A DNA stretch of 64,000 nt, from positions 4,464,001-4,528,000 of the forward strand of contig NZ_CP027707.1 of the NCBI RefSeq assembly GCF_003850345.1, read 5' to 3'. Positions 1 through 7,728 of the stretch are shown in pieces; position 1 is the first letter of the stretch; every line of letters begins with the position of its first letter. The position numbers and the translations under genes were made by a program. Under the pieces are notes generated by a model, which was given only the letters and a program-made list of their open reading frames with translations, was not told the origin of the DNA and did not search any database. This DNA is from Pseudomonas chlororaphis subsp. piscium (GTDB lineage Bacteria > Pseudomonadota > Gammaproteobacteria > Pseudomonadales > Pseudomonadaceae).

Positions 1-193
1 GGGTGGGCGTATCCAGATGCGCCGCCAACCCCGGACAGGCAGCGGACAATCGAGTGAATACCAGTTGCACAGGGTTTTCATGATCGACCGGTACATCCTG
101 AGCAGTCGCGACCAACGGCGCAGCGAGCAGGAAAAGGCTCAAGTAACATGCGTGTTTTTTGAACAACTGCTTTACTCCAATCATGGCCATCAT
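1..193 (-). CDS. N-terminus of an exported protein (partial, runs off left edge)
   Basis: The minus strand is open from an ATG at 193 to the window edge, about 64 codons. The N-terminus has a basic stretch (VKQLFKKH), a hydrophobic core (LSLFLLAAPLVATA) and a likely cleavage site just after, which is a classical Sec signal peptide. The mature part begins around QDVPVDHEN and holds one early cysteine. Three in-frame ATGs lie at 193, 190 and 184. A GAGG lies about 12 bases upstream of the first, so the exact start is uncertain. Too little remains to name a family. It diverges from the L,D-transpeptidase-like gene, with about 115 bases between the starts, so a shared promoter region is likely. 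Confidence 0.6.
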   Translation of the reverse strand, partial: MMAMIGVKQLFKKHACYLSLFLLAAPLVATAQDVPVDHENPVQLVFTRLSAACPGLAAHLDTPT

Positions 194-307
194 TGTGATG
201 GTCAACCTCGGCAGTGGCTGCGAAAAATCGTCCAACCACCGGTAACCAGAACTGCCAGGAGAGCGACAGGACGTCAGGAGCCAAAGTGACTGTGGGGACA
301 CTCTAGA

Positions 308-1021
308 ATGCCGACCTTCTTGCGCCGACTCTGTCTGGCAATAACCACCCTAGGCGCGATCTGCAGCCCCGCGCTCGCCGCCAACAACCCGACCCCGCTG
401 CTTTACAACAGCCTCGCCCACGCCGCTCCAGAACTCAATCCCCAAGTGCTGAAAAGTGCCCTGAGCGCCATGCAATGCGCAGTCAACAGTGGCGCCAGAA
501 AGGCCCGGCACCTGGCGGTCATCGACTATTCACAGCCTTCCACCGCTCGCCGCCTGTGGATCTTCGACCTGAATAAAAGAACCCTGGTGCTGCGCGACCT
601 GGTCGCCCATGGACAGAAATCCGGGGAGAACTTCGCCACCCAGTTTTCCAATCGCATGGGCAGTTTCCAGTCCAGCCTCGGCCTGTTCCGCACCCAGGAA
701 AGTTATGAAGGCAGCCACGGTTATTCGCTGCGCATGGACGGCCTGGAGCCAGGCTTCAACGACCTCGCCCGCGATCGGGACATCGTGATTCACGCGGCCG
801 ACTATGTGAGCCCTCTGTGGAGCCAACGCCAAGGGCGCATCGGCCGCAGCCTGGGTTGCCCGGCCGTGCGTCCACAGGTGGCGCGTCAGGTGATCGACCG
901 TCTCAAGGACGGCCAGTTCATGTTTTCCTGGTACCCCGACCAGCGATGGCTGAAATCCTCGCCCTACCTCAACTGCCAGCCACGCCAGGTGGCCAGCATT
1001 GTCACCGCCAGCGGCGGTTAG
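308..1021 (+). CDS. Murein L,D-transpeptidase catalytic domain family protein (exported)
   Basis: This 237-residue protein starts with a signal peptide (RRLCLAITTLGAICSPALAA). The rest matches the family that cross-links or trims peptidoglycan stem peptides in the periplasm. Visible family features are a substrate-lobe histidine near residue 162 (IVIHAADY) and the catalytic cysteine at 184 in SLGCPAVRP, plus an HGQKSGENFATQFSN segment typical of this YkuD-like branch. Length and domain content are normal and complete. It is followed tail to tail by the response regulator gene after 12 bases. The substrate (3-3 cross-link formation or protein anchoring) cannot be told from sequence. Confidence 0.85.
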   Translation: MPTFLRRLCLAITTLGAICSPALAANNPTPLLYNSLAHAAPELNPQVLKSALSAMQCAVNSGARKARHLAVIDYSQPSTARRLWIFDLNKRTLVLRDLVAHGQKSGENFATQFSNRMGSFQSSLGLFRTQESYEGSHGYSLRMDGLEPGFNDLARDRDIVIHAADYVSPLWSQRQGRIGRSLGCPAVRPQVARQVIDRLKDGQFMFSWYPDQRWLKSSPYLNCQPRQVASIVTASGG

Positions 1022-1033
1022 CCCGCGCGCCCC

Positions 1034-2392
1034 TCAACCGGCGGCCGAGGCCGCCGCTTTCGCCTCTTCGGGTACTTTGACGAAGATGCTGTAATTCGCC
1101 CCTTCCATCGCTTCGAAGGCGATGAGCTTTTCCACCAACGGACCGCTCAGCACCTTGCCGGCATTGAGCAGCAGCATGCCATTGTCGGCATTCAGGTTGC
1201 GCGCCAGGGTCATGCCGGCAGCCAGGTCTCGAGTGGTCAGGACCTTGACCGTCGGATCGCTCAGGGTGTCATCGCTGAGGAAGATTGCGCAGACCCCGAC
1301 GAAGTCCTCCACCAGCCCGGGGTCGTAGAGTTTGCCGGCGTACTTGCGAATGAACAGTAGCGCTTCAGCGCTGTTCATCTGCCGTTCGAGTATCAGCCCG
1401 CGCTGCAGCTCGATGAAATCCACCGCCAGCTTGAGCCAGCGCGAACCCAGCGGAATGGCCTCGCCCTTGAGGTGATCGGGAAAACCGCTACCGTCCCAGC
1501 GCTCCTGGTGATGCAGGATGATGCGCGCCGCGTCCTTCATCGGCTCCAGGGTCATCAGCAGCGACTCGCTCTGTTTCGGGTAGGCCTGGTACAGATCGAG
1601 CTCGGTGTAGGGCAGCAGGTCCGAAGGCGCGATCATCATGCTGTCGGTCCAGCCCAGCTTGCCGATGTTGTACAGCGCGGCGGCCATGGTCATGTCGCGG
1701 CTATCAGCTTCCCCCAGGCCATGGGTGGTGCAGTAGACACGAATCAGCTCGATGATCTGCCGGTTGGTCTGCTTGGACTTGGGCAAGCGCAGGTTCGCCA
1801 GCAGTGAAAACACCTCGGTGCCGGTCACGTAGCTGCGCTTGAGCTCTTCATACGCCAGATCGAGCATGTCGGCAGTCTGTTGCAGCTCGGCGGTGCGCGC
1901 CGCCACATGTTTTTCCAGGGTCGCGTTGAGCGTCTTCAACTGTTCGTTCTGCCGCCGGGTGAGCTTTTCCAGGCGCTTGCGCTCGCTCTCCGAATGACGA
2001 TAGGCCAGGGCTTGGCGCAGGGTCACCAGCATGTCCTCGTCGTTCCAGGGCTTGCTGATGTAACGATGGATCTGCCCTTCGTTGATGGCCTTGGCAATCA
2101 AGGTCATATCGGCATAACCGGTGAGCAGAATACGTAGCGTCGATGGATAACGCTGATGGATATGGGCCAGTAAGGTGGCGCCGTCCATGTTCGGCATGCG
2201 GGCGTCGCTCATGATCACGTCGACCGGCCGCTGTTCGAGGATTTCCAGGGCCTTGGCGCCGCTGTCGGCCAGCAGGATGTCATAAGGCTGGCTGCGCAAC
2301 AGCCGGCGAAGGCTATTGAGAATCGATTCCTCATCGTCCACCAGCAATACCGTCGGTCTGCTCTGGGCTCCGCCCGCTGTAGCTTCTTCCAT
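1034..2392 (-). CDS. Response regulator with degenerate HD-GYP output domain
   Basis: This is a 452-residue RpfG-like protein. Residues 12-130 are a receiver with an acidic pair (VDDEES), phospho-acceptor D63 (MSDARMP), T91 and K114 (SKPW). A coiled linker covers about 135-185. An HD-GYP-type domain follows from about 190. The canonical HD metal pair is replaced by Y241-N242 (in ALYNIGKLG). The later HH-ERWDG-G-P region is kept, with GFP instead of GYP. HD-GYP enzymes need the HD pair for iron-dependent cyclic-di-GMP hydrolysis, so this copy is probably not a phosphodiesterase and may act by binding. The start has GGGGAG five bases upstream. It diverges from the cyclic-di-GMP gene run, which suggests it belongs to the same circuit. 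Confidence 0.88.
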   Translation of the reverse strand: MEEATAGGAQSRPTVLLVDDEESILNSLRRLLRSQPYDILLADSGAKALEILEQRPVDVIMSDARMPNMDGATLLAHIHQRYPSTLRILLTGYADMTLIAKAINEGQIHRYISKPWNDEDMLVTLRQALAYRHSESERKRLEKLTRRQNEQLKTLNATLEKHVAARTAELQQTADMLDLAYEELKRSYVTGTEVFSLLANLRLPKSKQTNRQIIELIRVYCTTHGLGEADSRDMTMAAALYNIGKLGWTDSMMIAPSDLLPYTELDLYQAYPKQSESLLMTLEPMKDAARIILHHQERWDGSGFPDHLKGEAIPLGSRWLKLAVDFIELQRGLILERQMNSAEALLFIRKYAGKLYDPGLVEDFVGVCAIFLSDDTLSDPTVKVLTTRDLAAGMTLARNLNADNGMLLLNAGKVLSGPLVEKLIAFEAMEGANYSIFVKVPEEAKAAASAAG

Positions 2393-2562
2393 GTCTCCCC
2401 GCTCCCTTTTGACATCGATCAGACCTTCCTTCTGGGACAGGCTAGATGACTTGTAGCCTTTCGCTATGAATTTGACGCCGGCCGATTAGCGCATACGGGG
2501 GAGCCTGACTATGCTCAAGGCGAAAATGGATTGCATGCTCAGGAAGCAGGAAGGGAAGCCCG

Positions 2563-2610
2563 ATGAGCTTATATACAAGGTGCCCGCGCCGGGCTGGAGC
2601 ACGGCGATGA
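2563..2610 (+). other. Candidate 15-codon upstream ORF overlapping the start of the next gene
   Basis: An ATG at 2563 is preceded by a purine-rich AAGGGAAG about 4-6 bases away. It opens a 15-codon frame (MSLYTRCPRRAGARR) whose TGA at 2608-2610 overlaps the ATG-ATG pair at 2607-2612 of the GGDEF-EAL gene. That geometry fits translational coupling. It could equally be chance, since the same bases lie inside a possible N-terminal extension of the big gene starting at 2511. Confidence 0.25.
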
Positions 2611-4883
2611 TGGCGTCGGCAGACCGGACCAACCGGCGAATTCTGATCGTCGACGACACGGCGTCGATCCACGAGGATTTTCGCAAGATCCTCGCCTACA
2701 CGGATGCCCCCGGGGACAGCCTCAGCGACGCCGAGGCCGCCCTGTTCGGCACGCCCGTCAGTACCTCCCTGGAGCATTTTTTCCTCGACTCGGCGTTCCA
2801 GGGCCGCGAAGCGCTGGACAAGGTGCAAGCGGCGCTGGACCACGATGCGCCTTATGCCATGGCGTTCATCGACATGCGCATGCCACCCGGCTGGGACGGC
2901 CTGGAAACCATCGAGCGGCTGTGGCAGGTCGACCCCAAGCTGCAAATCGCCCTGTGCACCGCCTACTCCGACTACTCTTGGGAAGACATCTCCGAACGCC
3001 TGCAACTGGGCGATCGCCTGCTGATCCTGAAAAAGCCCTTCGACGCCATCGAGATCCGCCAGATGGCCAGTGCCCTGACCGTCAAGTGGCAGATGACCGA
3101 AGACGCCGCGCTGAAAATGGATCAGCTGGAACAGGCGGTCGAGGAACGCACCCGTGAGCTGGCCGACGCCAACATCATCGTGCAGAACAGCCCCACCATC
3201 CTCTATCGCCTGCGAGGCGAGCCTTCGTTCACGCTGATGTACATTTCCCACAACATCACCAAGTTCGGCCATGTGGCGGCGCGACTGGTGGCTTCGGCCG
3301 ACTGGGCGCAGACCCTGATCCACCCCGGGGACCAGGCCAAGGTCAGGAGCGCCATGCTGCGGATCCTCGACCGGGATGTGGCGGGGGCGTCCATCGAGTT
3401 CCGCATGCGCACCGGCGACGGCGCCTTTCGCTGGGTGGAAAACCGCTATATCCCGGTGCGCAACGACCAGGGCCAATTGGTCGAAGTGGAAGGCATCATC
3501 CTCGACATCACCGAACGCAAGCTGGCCGAAGAAAAAATGGCCCTGATGGCCCGCACCGACAGCCTGACCGGGCTGGCCAACCGCGCCACCCTGATCGAGC
3601 GCCTGCACCAGGCATTCGCCTCGGCTCGACGGGGAGCCGCGCCCTTCGCGATGTTCTACCTGGACCTGGACCACTTCAAGCGCATCAACGACACCCTCGG
3701 CCACCCCATCGGCGACCTGCTGTTGCAGGAAGTGTCCCGGCGCATCAAAGCCTGCACCCGGGAAAACGACGTGGTGGCGCGCCTGGGCGGCGACGAGTTC
3801 GCGATCCTGCAACTGGACGTCGACGAGGCCACGCACTGCGCCGCGCTGGCGACGAAAATCCGCGACACCCTGGTACTCCCCTACTCCCTGGAAGGCAACG
3901 AGGTGCGCATCTCGGTGAGCATCGGCATCAGCCTCTACAGCCCGCAGACCCTGAGCGCCGACAGCCTGATGGCGCAGTCGGACATGGCGCTGTATCGCTC
4001 AAAGGACAAGGGCCGCAACCAGTTCCATTTCCACAGCGAGGAAATCAACCAGGAGGTCACGGAGCGGGTGACCCTGGCCAACGACCTGAAACTGGCCCTG
4101 GAGCGCGACGAACTGCACCTGCATTACCTGCCGGAGGTCGATCTCGGTACCGGCAAGATCCTCGGCATGGCGGCCCAGGTCCGTTGGCTCCACCCTCAAC
4201 GCGGCTGGCTCGAGGCGGAGGATTTCATGCCCGCGGCCGAGAAGACCGGCATCGTCATCGCCCTTGGCCATTGGTTGCTGGACCAGGCCTGCCGGCAGAT
4301 GCGCGCATGGCGCGACCAGAACGTGGCGCCACCGTTGATCGCGATCCACTTATCCCTGGTCCAGCTCAAGACCGGCCCGGAACTGATCTACGACGTGTTG
4401 CGCACCACCGCGCGCTGGGACCTGTGCCCGTGGGACCTGAGATTCGACGTGACCGAGGGCACCCTGGCCCAGACCAAATGGACCCACAACGACATCCTGC
4501 CCAGGCTATGCGAGCTGGGCGTGAAGATCGCCATCGACGATTTCGGCACCGAGTATTCCTCGTTCGACTACCTCAAGACCTACAGGGTCAACCACCTCAA
4601 GCTGGCCCAGCGCTTTCTCGACAGCGCCAGCAGCGACCCGGACAACGCCATGACGCTGCGGGCCATCCTCAACTTCGCCCGCGAGGTGGGCATCGGGGTC
4701 ACCGCTGAAGGGGTGGAAACCCAGGAGCAGCGCACCACCCTGATATCCAACGGCACGCCTCTGGGGCATTCGCTCGGTACGGCAGTCGACAGCGACCAGG
4801 CTGGCGAACTGCTCAAGGCCAGGTCTGCCGCGGTGGATGGCAGCGCCTGGTCGGCGGATCCGACGTCGGAGGACTTCAGGTGA
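2607..4883 (+). CDS. REC-PAS-GGDEF-EAL protein; GGDEF intact, EAL degenerate (probable diguanylate cyclase)
   Basis: The protein is about 758 residues. An N-terminal receiver (VDDTASIHEDFRKIL; acceptor Asp in DMRMPPGWDG; KKPFD) carries an insert of roughly 25 residues after helix 1. A PAS/PAC sensor follows, then GGDEF with intact G394-G-D-E-F398 (RLGGDEFAIL), then an EAL-fold domain. The EAL motif is replaced by A522-A-Q (MAAQVRW), the TES loop reads VTEG, and the D644-D645 loop reads DDFGTEYSS. I infer cyclic-di-GMP synthesis with the EAL fold kept for binding. Start choice: 2607 matches the short N-termini of its two receiver paralogues and has GGAG seven bases upstream, but 2511 has an equally good GGAG and would add 32 residues. 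The stop overlaps the next gene's GTG by 4 bases. Confidence 0.87.
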   Translation: MMASADRTNRRILIVDDTASIHEDFRKILAYTDAPGDSLSDAEAALFGTPVSTSLEHFFLDSAFQGREALDKVQAALDHDAPYAMAFIDMRMPPGWDGLETIERLWQVDPKLQIALCTAYSDYSWEDISERLQLGDRLLILKKPFDAIEIRQMASALTVKWQMTEDAALKMDQLEQAVEERTRELADANIIVQNSPTILYRLRGEPSFTLMYISHNITKFGHVAARLVASADWAQTLIHPGDQAKVRSAMLRILDRDVAGASIEFRMRTGDGAFRWVENRYIPVRNDQGQLVEVEGIILDITERKLAEEKMALMARTDSLTGLANRATLIERLHQAFASARRGAAPFAMFYLDLDHFKRINDTLGHPIGDLLLQEVSRRIKACTRENDVVARLGGDEFAILQLDVDEATHCAALATKIRDTLVLPYSLEGNEVRISVSIGISLYSPQTLSADSLMAQSDMALYRSKDKGRNQFHFHSEEINQEVTERVTLANDLKLALERDELHLHYLPEVDLGTGKILGMAAQVRWLHPQRGWLEAEDFMPAAEKTGIVIALGHWLLDQACRQMRAWRDQNVAPPLIAIHLSLVQLKTGPELIYDVLRTTARWDLCPWDLRFDVTEGTLAQTKWTHNDILPRLCELGVKIAIDDFGTEYSSFDYLKTYRVNHLKLAQRFLDSASSDPDNAMTLRAILNFAREVGIGVTAEGVETQEQRTTLISNGTPLGHSLGTAVDSDQAGELLKARSAAVDGSAWSADPTSEDFR

Positions 4884-6748
4884 GCCCTTTATCCGTGGTG
4901 CCCAATCGGCGGATCCTGATCATCGACGACACACCGGCGATCCATCAGGACTTTCGCAAGATTCTCAGCCCCGAAGACGAAGGGCTTCTGGGCAACACCG
5001 AAGCCTTGCTGCTCGGCGCCAGCCGCAAACCCCATCAGCACTTCGAGCTGGACTCGGCCTATCAGGGCGAGGAAGCCGTGGAACTGGTCAAGCGCGCCCA
5101 GGCCGAAGGCCGGCCGTATGCCCTGGCCTTTATCGACATGCGCATGCCACCGGGCTGGGATGGCCTGCAGACCATCGAGCATCTGTGGAAAACCGATCCG
5201 CAGTTGCAGATCGCCTTATGCACCGCGTTCTCCGACTACTCATGGGAAGCCATGGCCGAACGCATCGAATTCGGCGACCAGCTGCTGATCCTGAAAAAGC
5301 CGTTCGACAGCCTCGAGATCCGCCAGATGGCCAGTGCCCTGACCTGGAAATGGCAACTGGCGCAGGACGCCGCGAGCAAGATGCGCAACCTGGAACAGAC
5401 CATCGAGGAACGGGTTCAGGAACTGCTGAGCGTGTCGCACCTGCTGCATTACGATGTGCTCACGGGGCTGCCCAACAGTACCTTGCTGGGTGATCGCCTG
5501 ACCCAGCATCTGTCCCAGTCTCGCCGCCATGACCGCCAGTTGGCGGTGATGTTCATCGGCCTGGACCGATTCAAACGCATCAATAACGCACTCGGACACC
5601 CGGCGGGAGACGAGATGCTCAAGCTCGTTGCCCGCAGCCTGGCGGCCACGGTGCGCGAAACCGACTCGGTATTTCGCTACGGTTCGGACGAGTTCGTGGT
5701 GATTATCGGCGACATCCTGCACCCGCAGCAGACCCGAGGGGTGGCCGAAAAACTCCTGGCTGCCATCAACACCCCTCATTCCGTGGCGGGCCACGACCTG
5801 ACGGTCACCGCCAGCCTGGGCATCAGCATCTACCCCTACGACGGCGCCGATGCCGTCACGCTGATCAAGAACGCCGAGACCGCCATGCGCAACGTCAAGG
5901 ACTGCGGCCCCAACAACTTCAGCTTTTTCATCGAAGACATGAACCTGCGCGCGCGCCAGCAACAGACCCTGGAAACCGGCCTGCGCCTGGCGTTGCAGCG
6001 TGAGGAGTTCGTCCTGCACTACCAGCCCAAGCTGGACCTGGCCCGGGGCACGGTGGTCGGTGCCGAGGCGCTGGTGCGCTGGAACCGGCCCGGCCATGGC
6101 AGGGTGTTCCCTTCGGACTTCATCCCGGTGGCCGAAGACAGCGGGCTGATCGTCGCCCTCAGCCAATGGGTATTGCGCCGTGCCTGCCTGCAATCACAGG
6201 CCTGGCAGGCGCAGGGCCTGCCGCCCATCTGCATGTCGGTGAATGTGTCGGCCATCGACTTCCGCCAGCACGACTACGTCGAGCGCCTCACCCGCACACT
6301 GGCCGAGACCGGGCTCGACCCGACCTTGCTGGAACTGGAAATCACCGAAAGCGTGCTGATGCAGAACGTCAACGCCACCATCGCCACGCTCCATGCCATC
6401 AAGCGGCTGGGGGTACGCCTGGCCATCGACGACTTTGGCACCGGCTACTCGAGCTTGAGTTACCTGCAGAAATTCCCGGTCGACGTGTTGAAGATCGACC
6501 AGTCGTTCGTGCGTGACCTGGGTACCGACAGCAACGACGCAAAACTGGTCAGCAGCATCATCGACCTGGGCAAAAGCCTGAACCTGAGCATCATCGCCGA
6601 AGGTATAGAGACCGCCGAGCAACTGGACTTTCTCAAGCGTCACCACTGCGAGGAAGGCCAGGGCTTCTACTTCAGCAAAGCCGTGGAACCCGAGGTATTC
6701 GCCCGCTTCCTGGCCGACTCCCAGCGACCTCACCTGCCCCACCCATAA
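4880..6748 (+). CDS. REC-GGDEF-EAL protein; GGDEF degenerate, EAL intact (probable phosphodiesterase)
   Basis: This 622-residue protein starts at a GTG that overlaps the upstream stop, with GGAGG seven bases before it. The receiver is closely related to those of its neighbours ([30 protein letters not shown]) and leads into a coiled linker and a GGDEF domain without PAS. The GGDEF signature reads G268-S-D-E-F272, so the second glycine is lost and cyclase activity is doubtful. The EAL domain is canonical: E396-A-L398, LELEITES, DDFGTGYSS and KIDQSFV. I infer cyclic-di-GMP hydrolysis gated by phosphorylation. Together with the preceding gene it forms a synthesis/hydrolysis pair. The call rests on motif conservation only. 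Confidence 0.88.
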   Translation: MSPLSVVPNRRILIIDDTPAIHQDFRKILSPEDEGLLGNTEALLLGASRKPHQHFELDSAYQGEEAVELVKRAQAEGRPYALAFIDMRMPPGWDGLQTIEHLWKTDPQLQIALCTAFSDYSWEAMAERIEFGDQLLILKKPFDSLEIRQMASALTWKWQLAQDAASKMRNLEQTIEERVQELLSVSHLLHYDVLTGLPNSTLLGDRLTQHLSQSRRHDRQLAVMFIGLDRFKRINNALGHPAGDEMLKLVARSLAATVRETDSVFRYGSDEFVVIIGDILHPQQTRGVAEKLLAAINTPHSVAGHDLTVTASLGISIYPYDGADAVTLIKNAETAMRNVKDCGPNNFSFFIEDMNLRARQQQTLETGLRLALQREEFVLHYQPKLDLARGTVVGAEALVRWNRPGHGRVFPSDFIPVAEDSGLIVALSQWVLRRACLQSQAWQAQGLPPICMSVNVSAIDFRQHDYVERLTRTLAETGLDPTLLELEITESVLMQNVNATIATLHAIKRLGVRLAIDDFGTGYSSLSYLQKFPVDVLKIDQSFVRDLGTDSNDAKLVSSIIDLGKSLNLSIIAEGIETAEQLDFLKRHHCEEGQGFYFSKAVEPEVFARFLADSQRPHLPHP

Positions 6749-6774
6749 AGCTGTGCCTGGTAAGGATACCGACC

Positions 6775-7728
6775 ATGTCGTCACTCGCATTGCTCCTTTC
6801 GGCTAGCCTGCTGCTTGCTCCAGGCGCCGGGGCCGCGCCATTGGAAGGACCGCTCAAACCCCTACCCCCAGCACCGGCGCTGGACAGCAAGCGGGTCGAA
6901 CTGGGACGACGAATGTTCAACGACCCGCGCCTGTCAGTGAATAACAGCCTGTCGTGCGCCAGTTGCCATCGCCTCGACCAGGGCGGCGCCGATACCGTCC
7001 CGCACTCCCTGGGTTTCGATGGCAAGCCCGTGGCGGTCAACACCCCGAGCGTGTTCAACGCCAGCCTGAACTTCCACCAGTTCTGGGACGGTCGGGTCGA
7101 AACCCTGGAAGACCAGGTGCATACCGTGGTGCAAAGCCCCAGTGAAATGGGCAGCGACTGGAAGGTCGTGCTGCAGCGCATCGCCGATGACCCGACCTAT
7201 CGCAAAGCCTTCACCGATGCCTACCCCGACGCCGTGACCCAGGCCAACATCCAGGACGCCCTGGCCGATTACGAACGCACCCTGCTCAGCGCCAACTCAC
7301 GCTTCGACCAATACCTGGCGGGCAACACCGAGATCCTCGACATCGAGGAAAAGTACGGCTACCAGCGCTTCCAGGAATACGGCTGCATCGCCTGTCACCA
7401 GGGGGTGAATATCGGCGGCAACATGTTCCAGAAGTTCGGCGTGCTCGGCGACTATTTCGCGGCCCGGGGCAATCCCACCGAGGCCGACCTGGGGCGGTTC
7501 AACGTCACGGGCGAAGAAGAAGACCGTTATGTGTTCAAGGTGCCGAGCCTGCGTAACGTCGCGGTCACCGCGCCGTACTTCCATGACGGTTCGCAAGCCA
7601 CCCTCGAAGGCGCCGTGGCGGTGATGTTCAAGTACCAGTTGGGACGTACGCCGTCCGAGGAAGACAAACGCCTGATCGTCAAATTCCTCAAGACCCTGAC
7701 CGGCGAGTGGCAAGGCAAACCCCTATGA
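6775..7728 (+). CDS. Di-haem cytochrome c peroxidase family protein (exported)
   Basis: This 317-residue protein has two c-type haem sites, C61-x-x-C64-H65 and C204-x-x-C207-H208. It also has conserved family segments (QFWDGRVETLEDQ, PSEMG, VPSLRNV-TAPYFHDGS). Bacterial cytochrome c peroxidases reduce periplasmic hydrogen peroxide with electrons from small cytochromes; the related MauG group oxidises proteins. The N-terminus is a hydrophobic export signal but lacks the usual lysine or arginine, so the start could be slightly wrong; an AAGGA lies upstream of the chosen ATG. The gene sits 26 bases after a cyclic-di-GMP phosphodiesterase and overlaps the next kinase gene by ATGA. That is unusual company for a peroxidase and suggests a sensory or redox-relay role. 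Confidence 0.87.
   Translation: MSSLALLLSASLLLAPGAGAAPLEGPLKPLPPAPALDSKRVELGRRMFNDPRLSVNNSLSCASCHRLDQGGADTVPHSLGFDGKPVAVNTPSVFNASLNFHQFWDGRVETLEDQVHTVVQSPSEMGSDWKVVLQRIADDPTYRKAFTDAYPDAVTQANIQDALADYERTLLSANSRFDQYLAGNTEILDIEEKYGYQRFQEYGCIACHQGVNIGGNMFQKFGVLGDYFAARGNPTEADLGRFNVTGEEEDRYVFKVPSLRNVAVTAPYFHDGSQATLEGAVAVMFKYQLGRTPSEEDKRLIVKFLKTLTGEWQGKPL

Noticed and set aside
2442..3836. Antisense frame (464 codons) over the first GGDEF-EAL gene
   Set aside because: The sense strand has a full receiver, PAS and GGDEF; the antisense reading has no recognisable domain.
6775..7728. Cytochrome c peroxidase considered as an ordinary detoxification gene unrelated to its neighbours
   Set aside because: The 26-base gap before it and the ATGA overlap after it, on one strand, make independent expression unlikely; I treat it as part of the signalling operon while noting that function is unproven.
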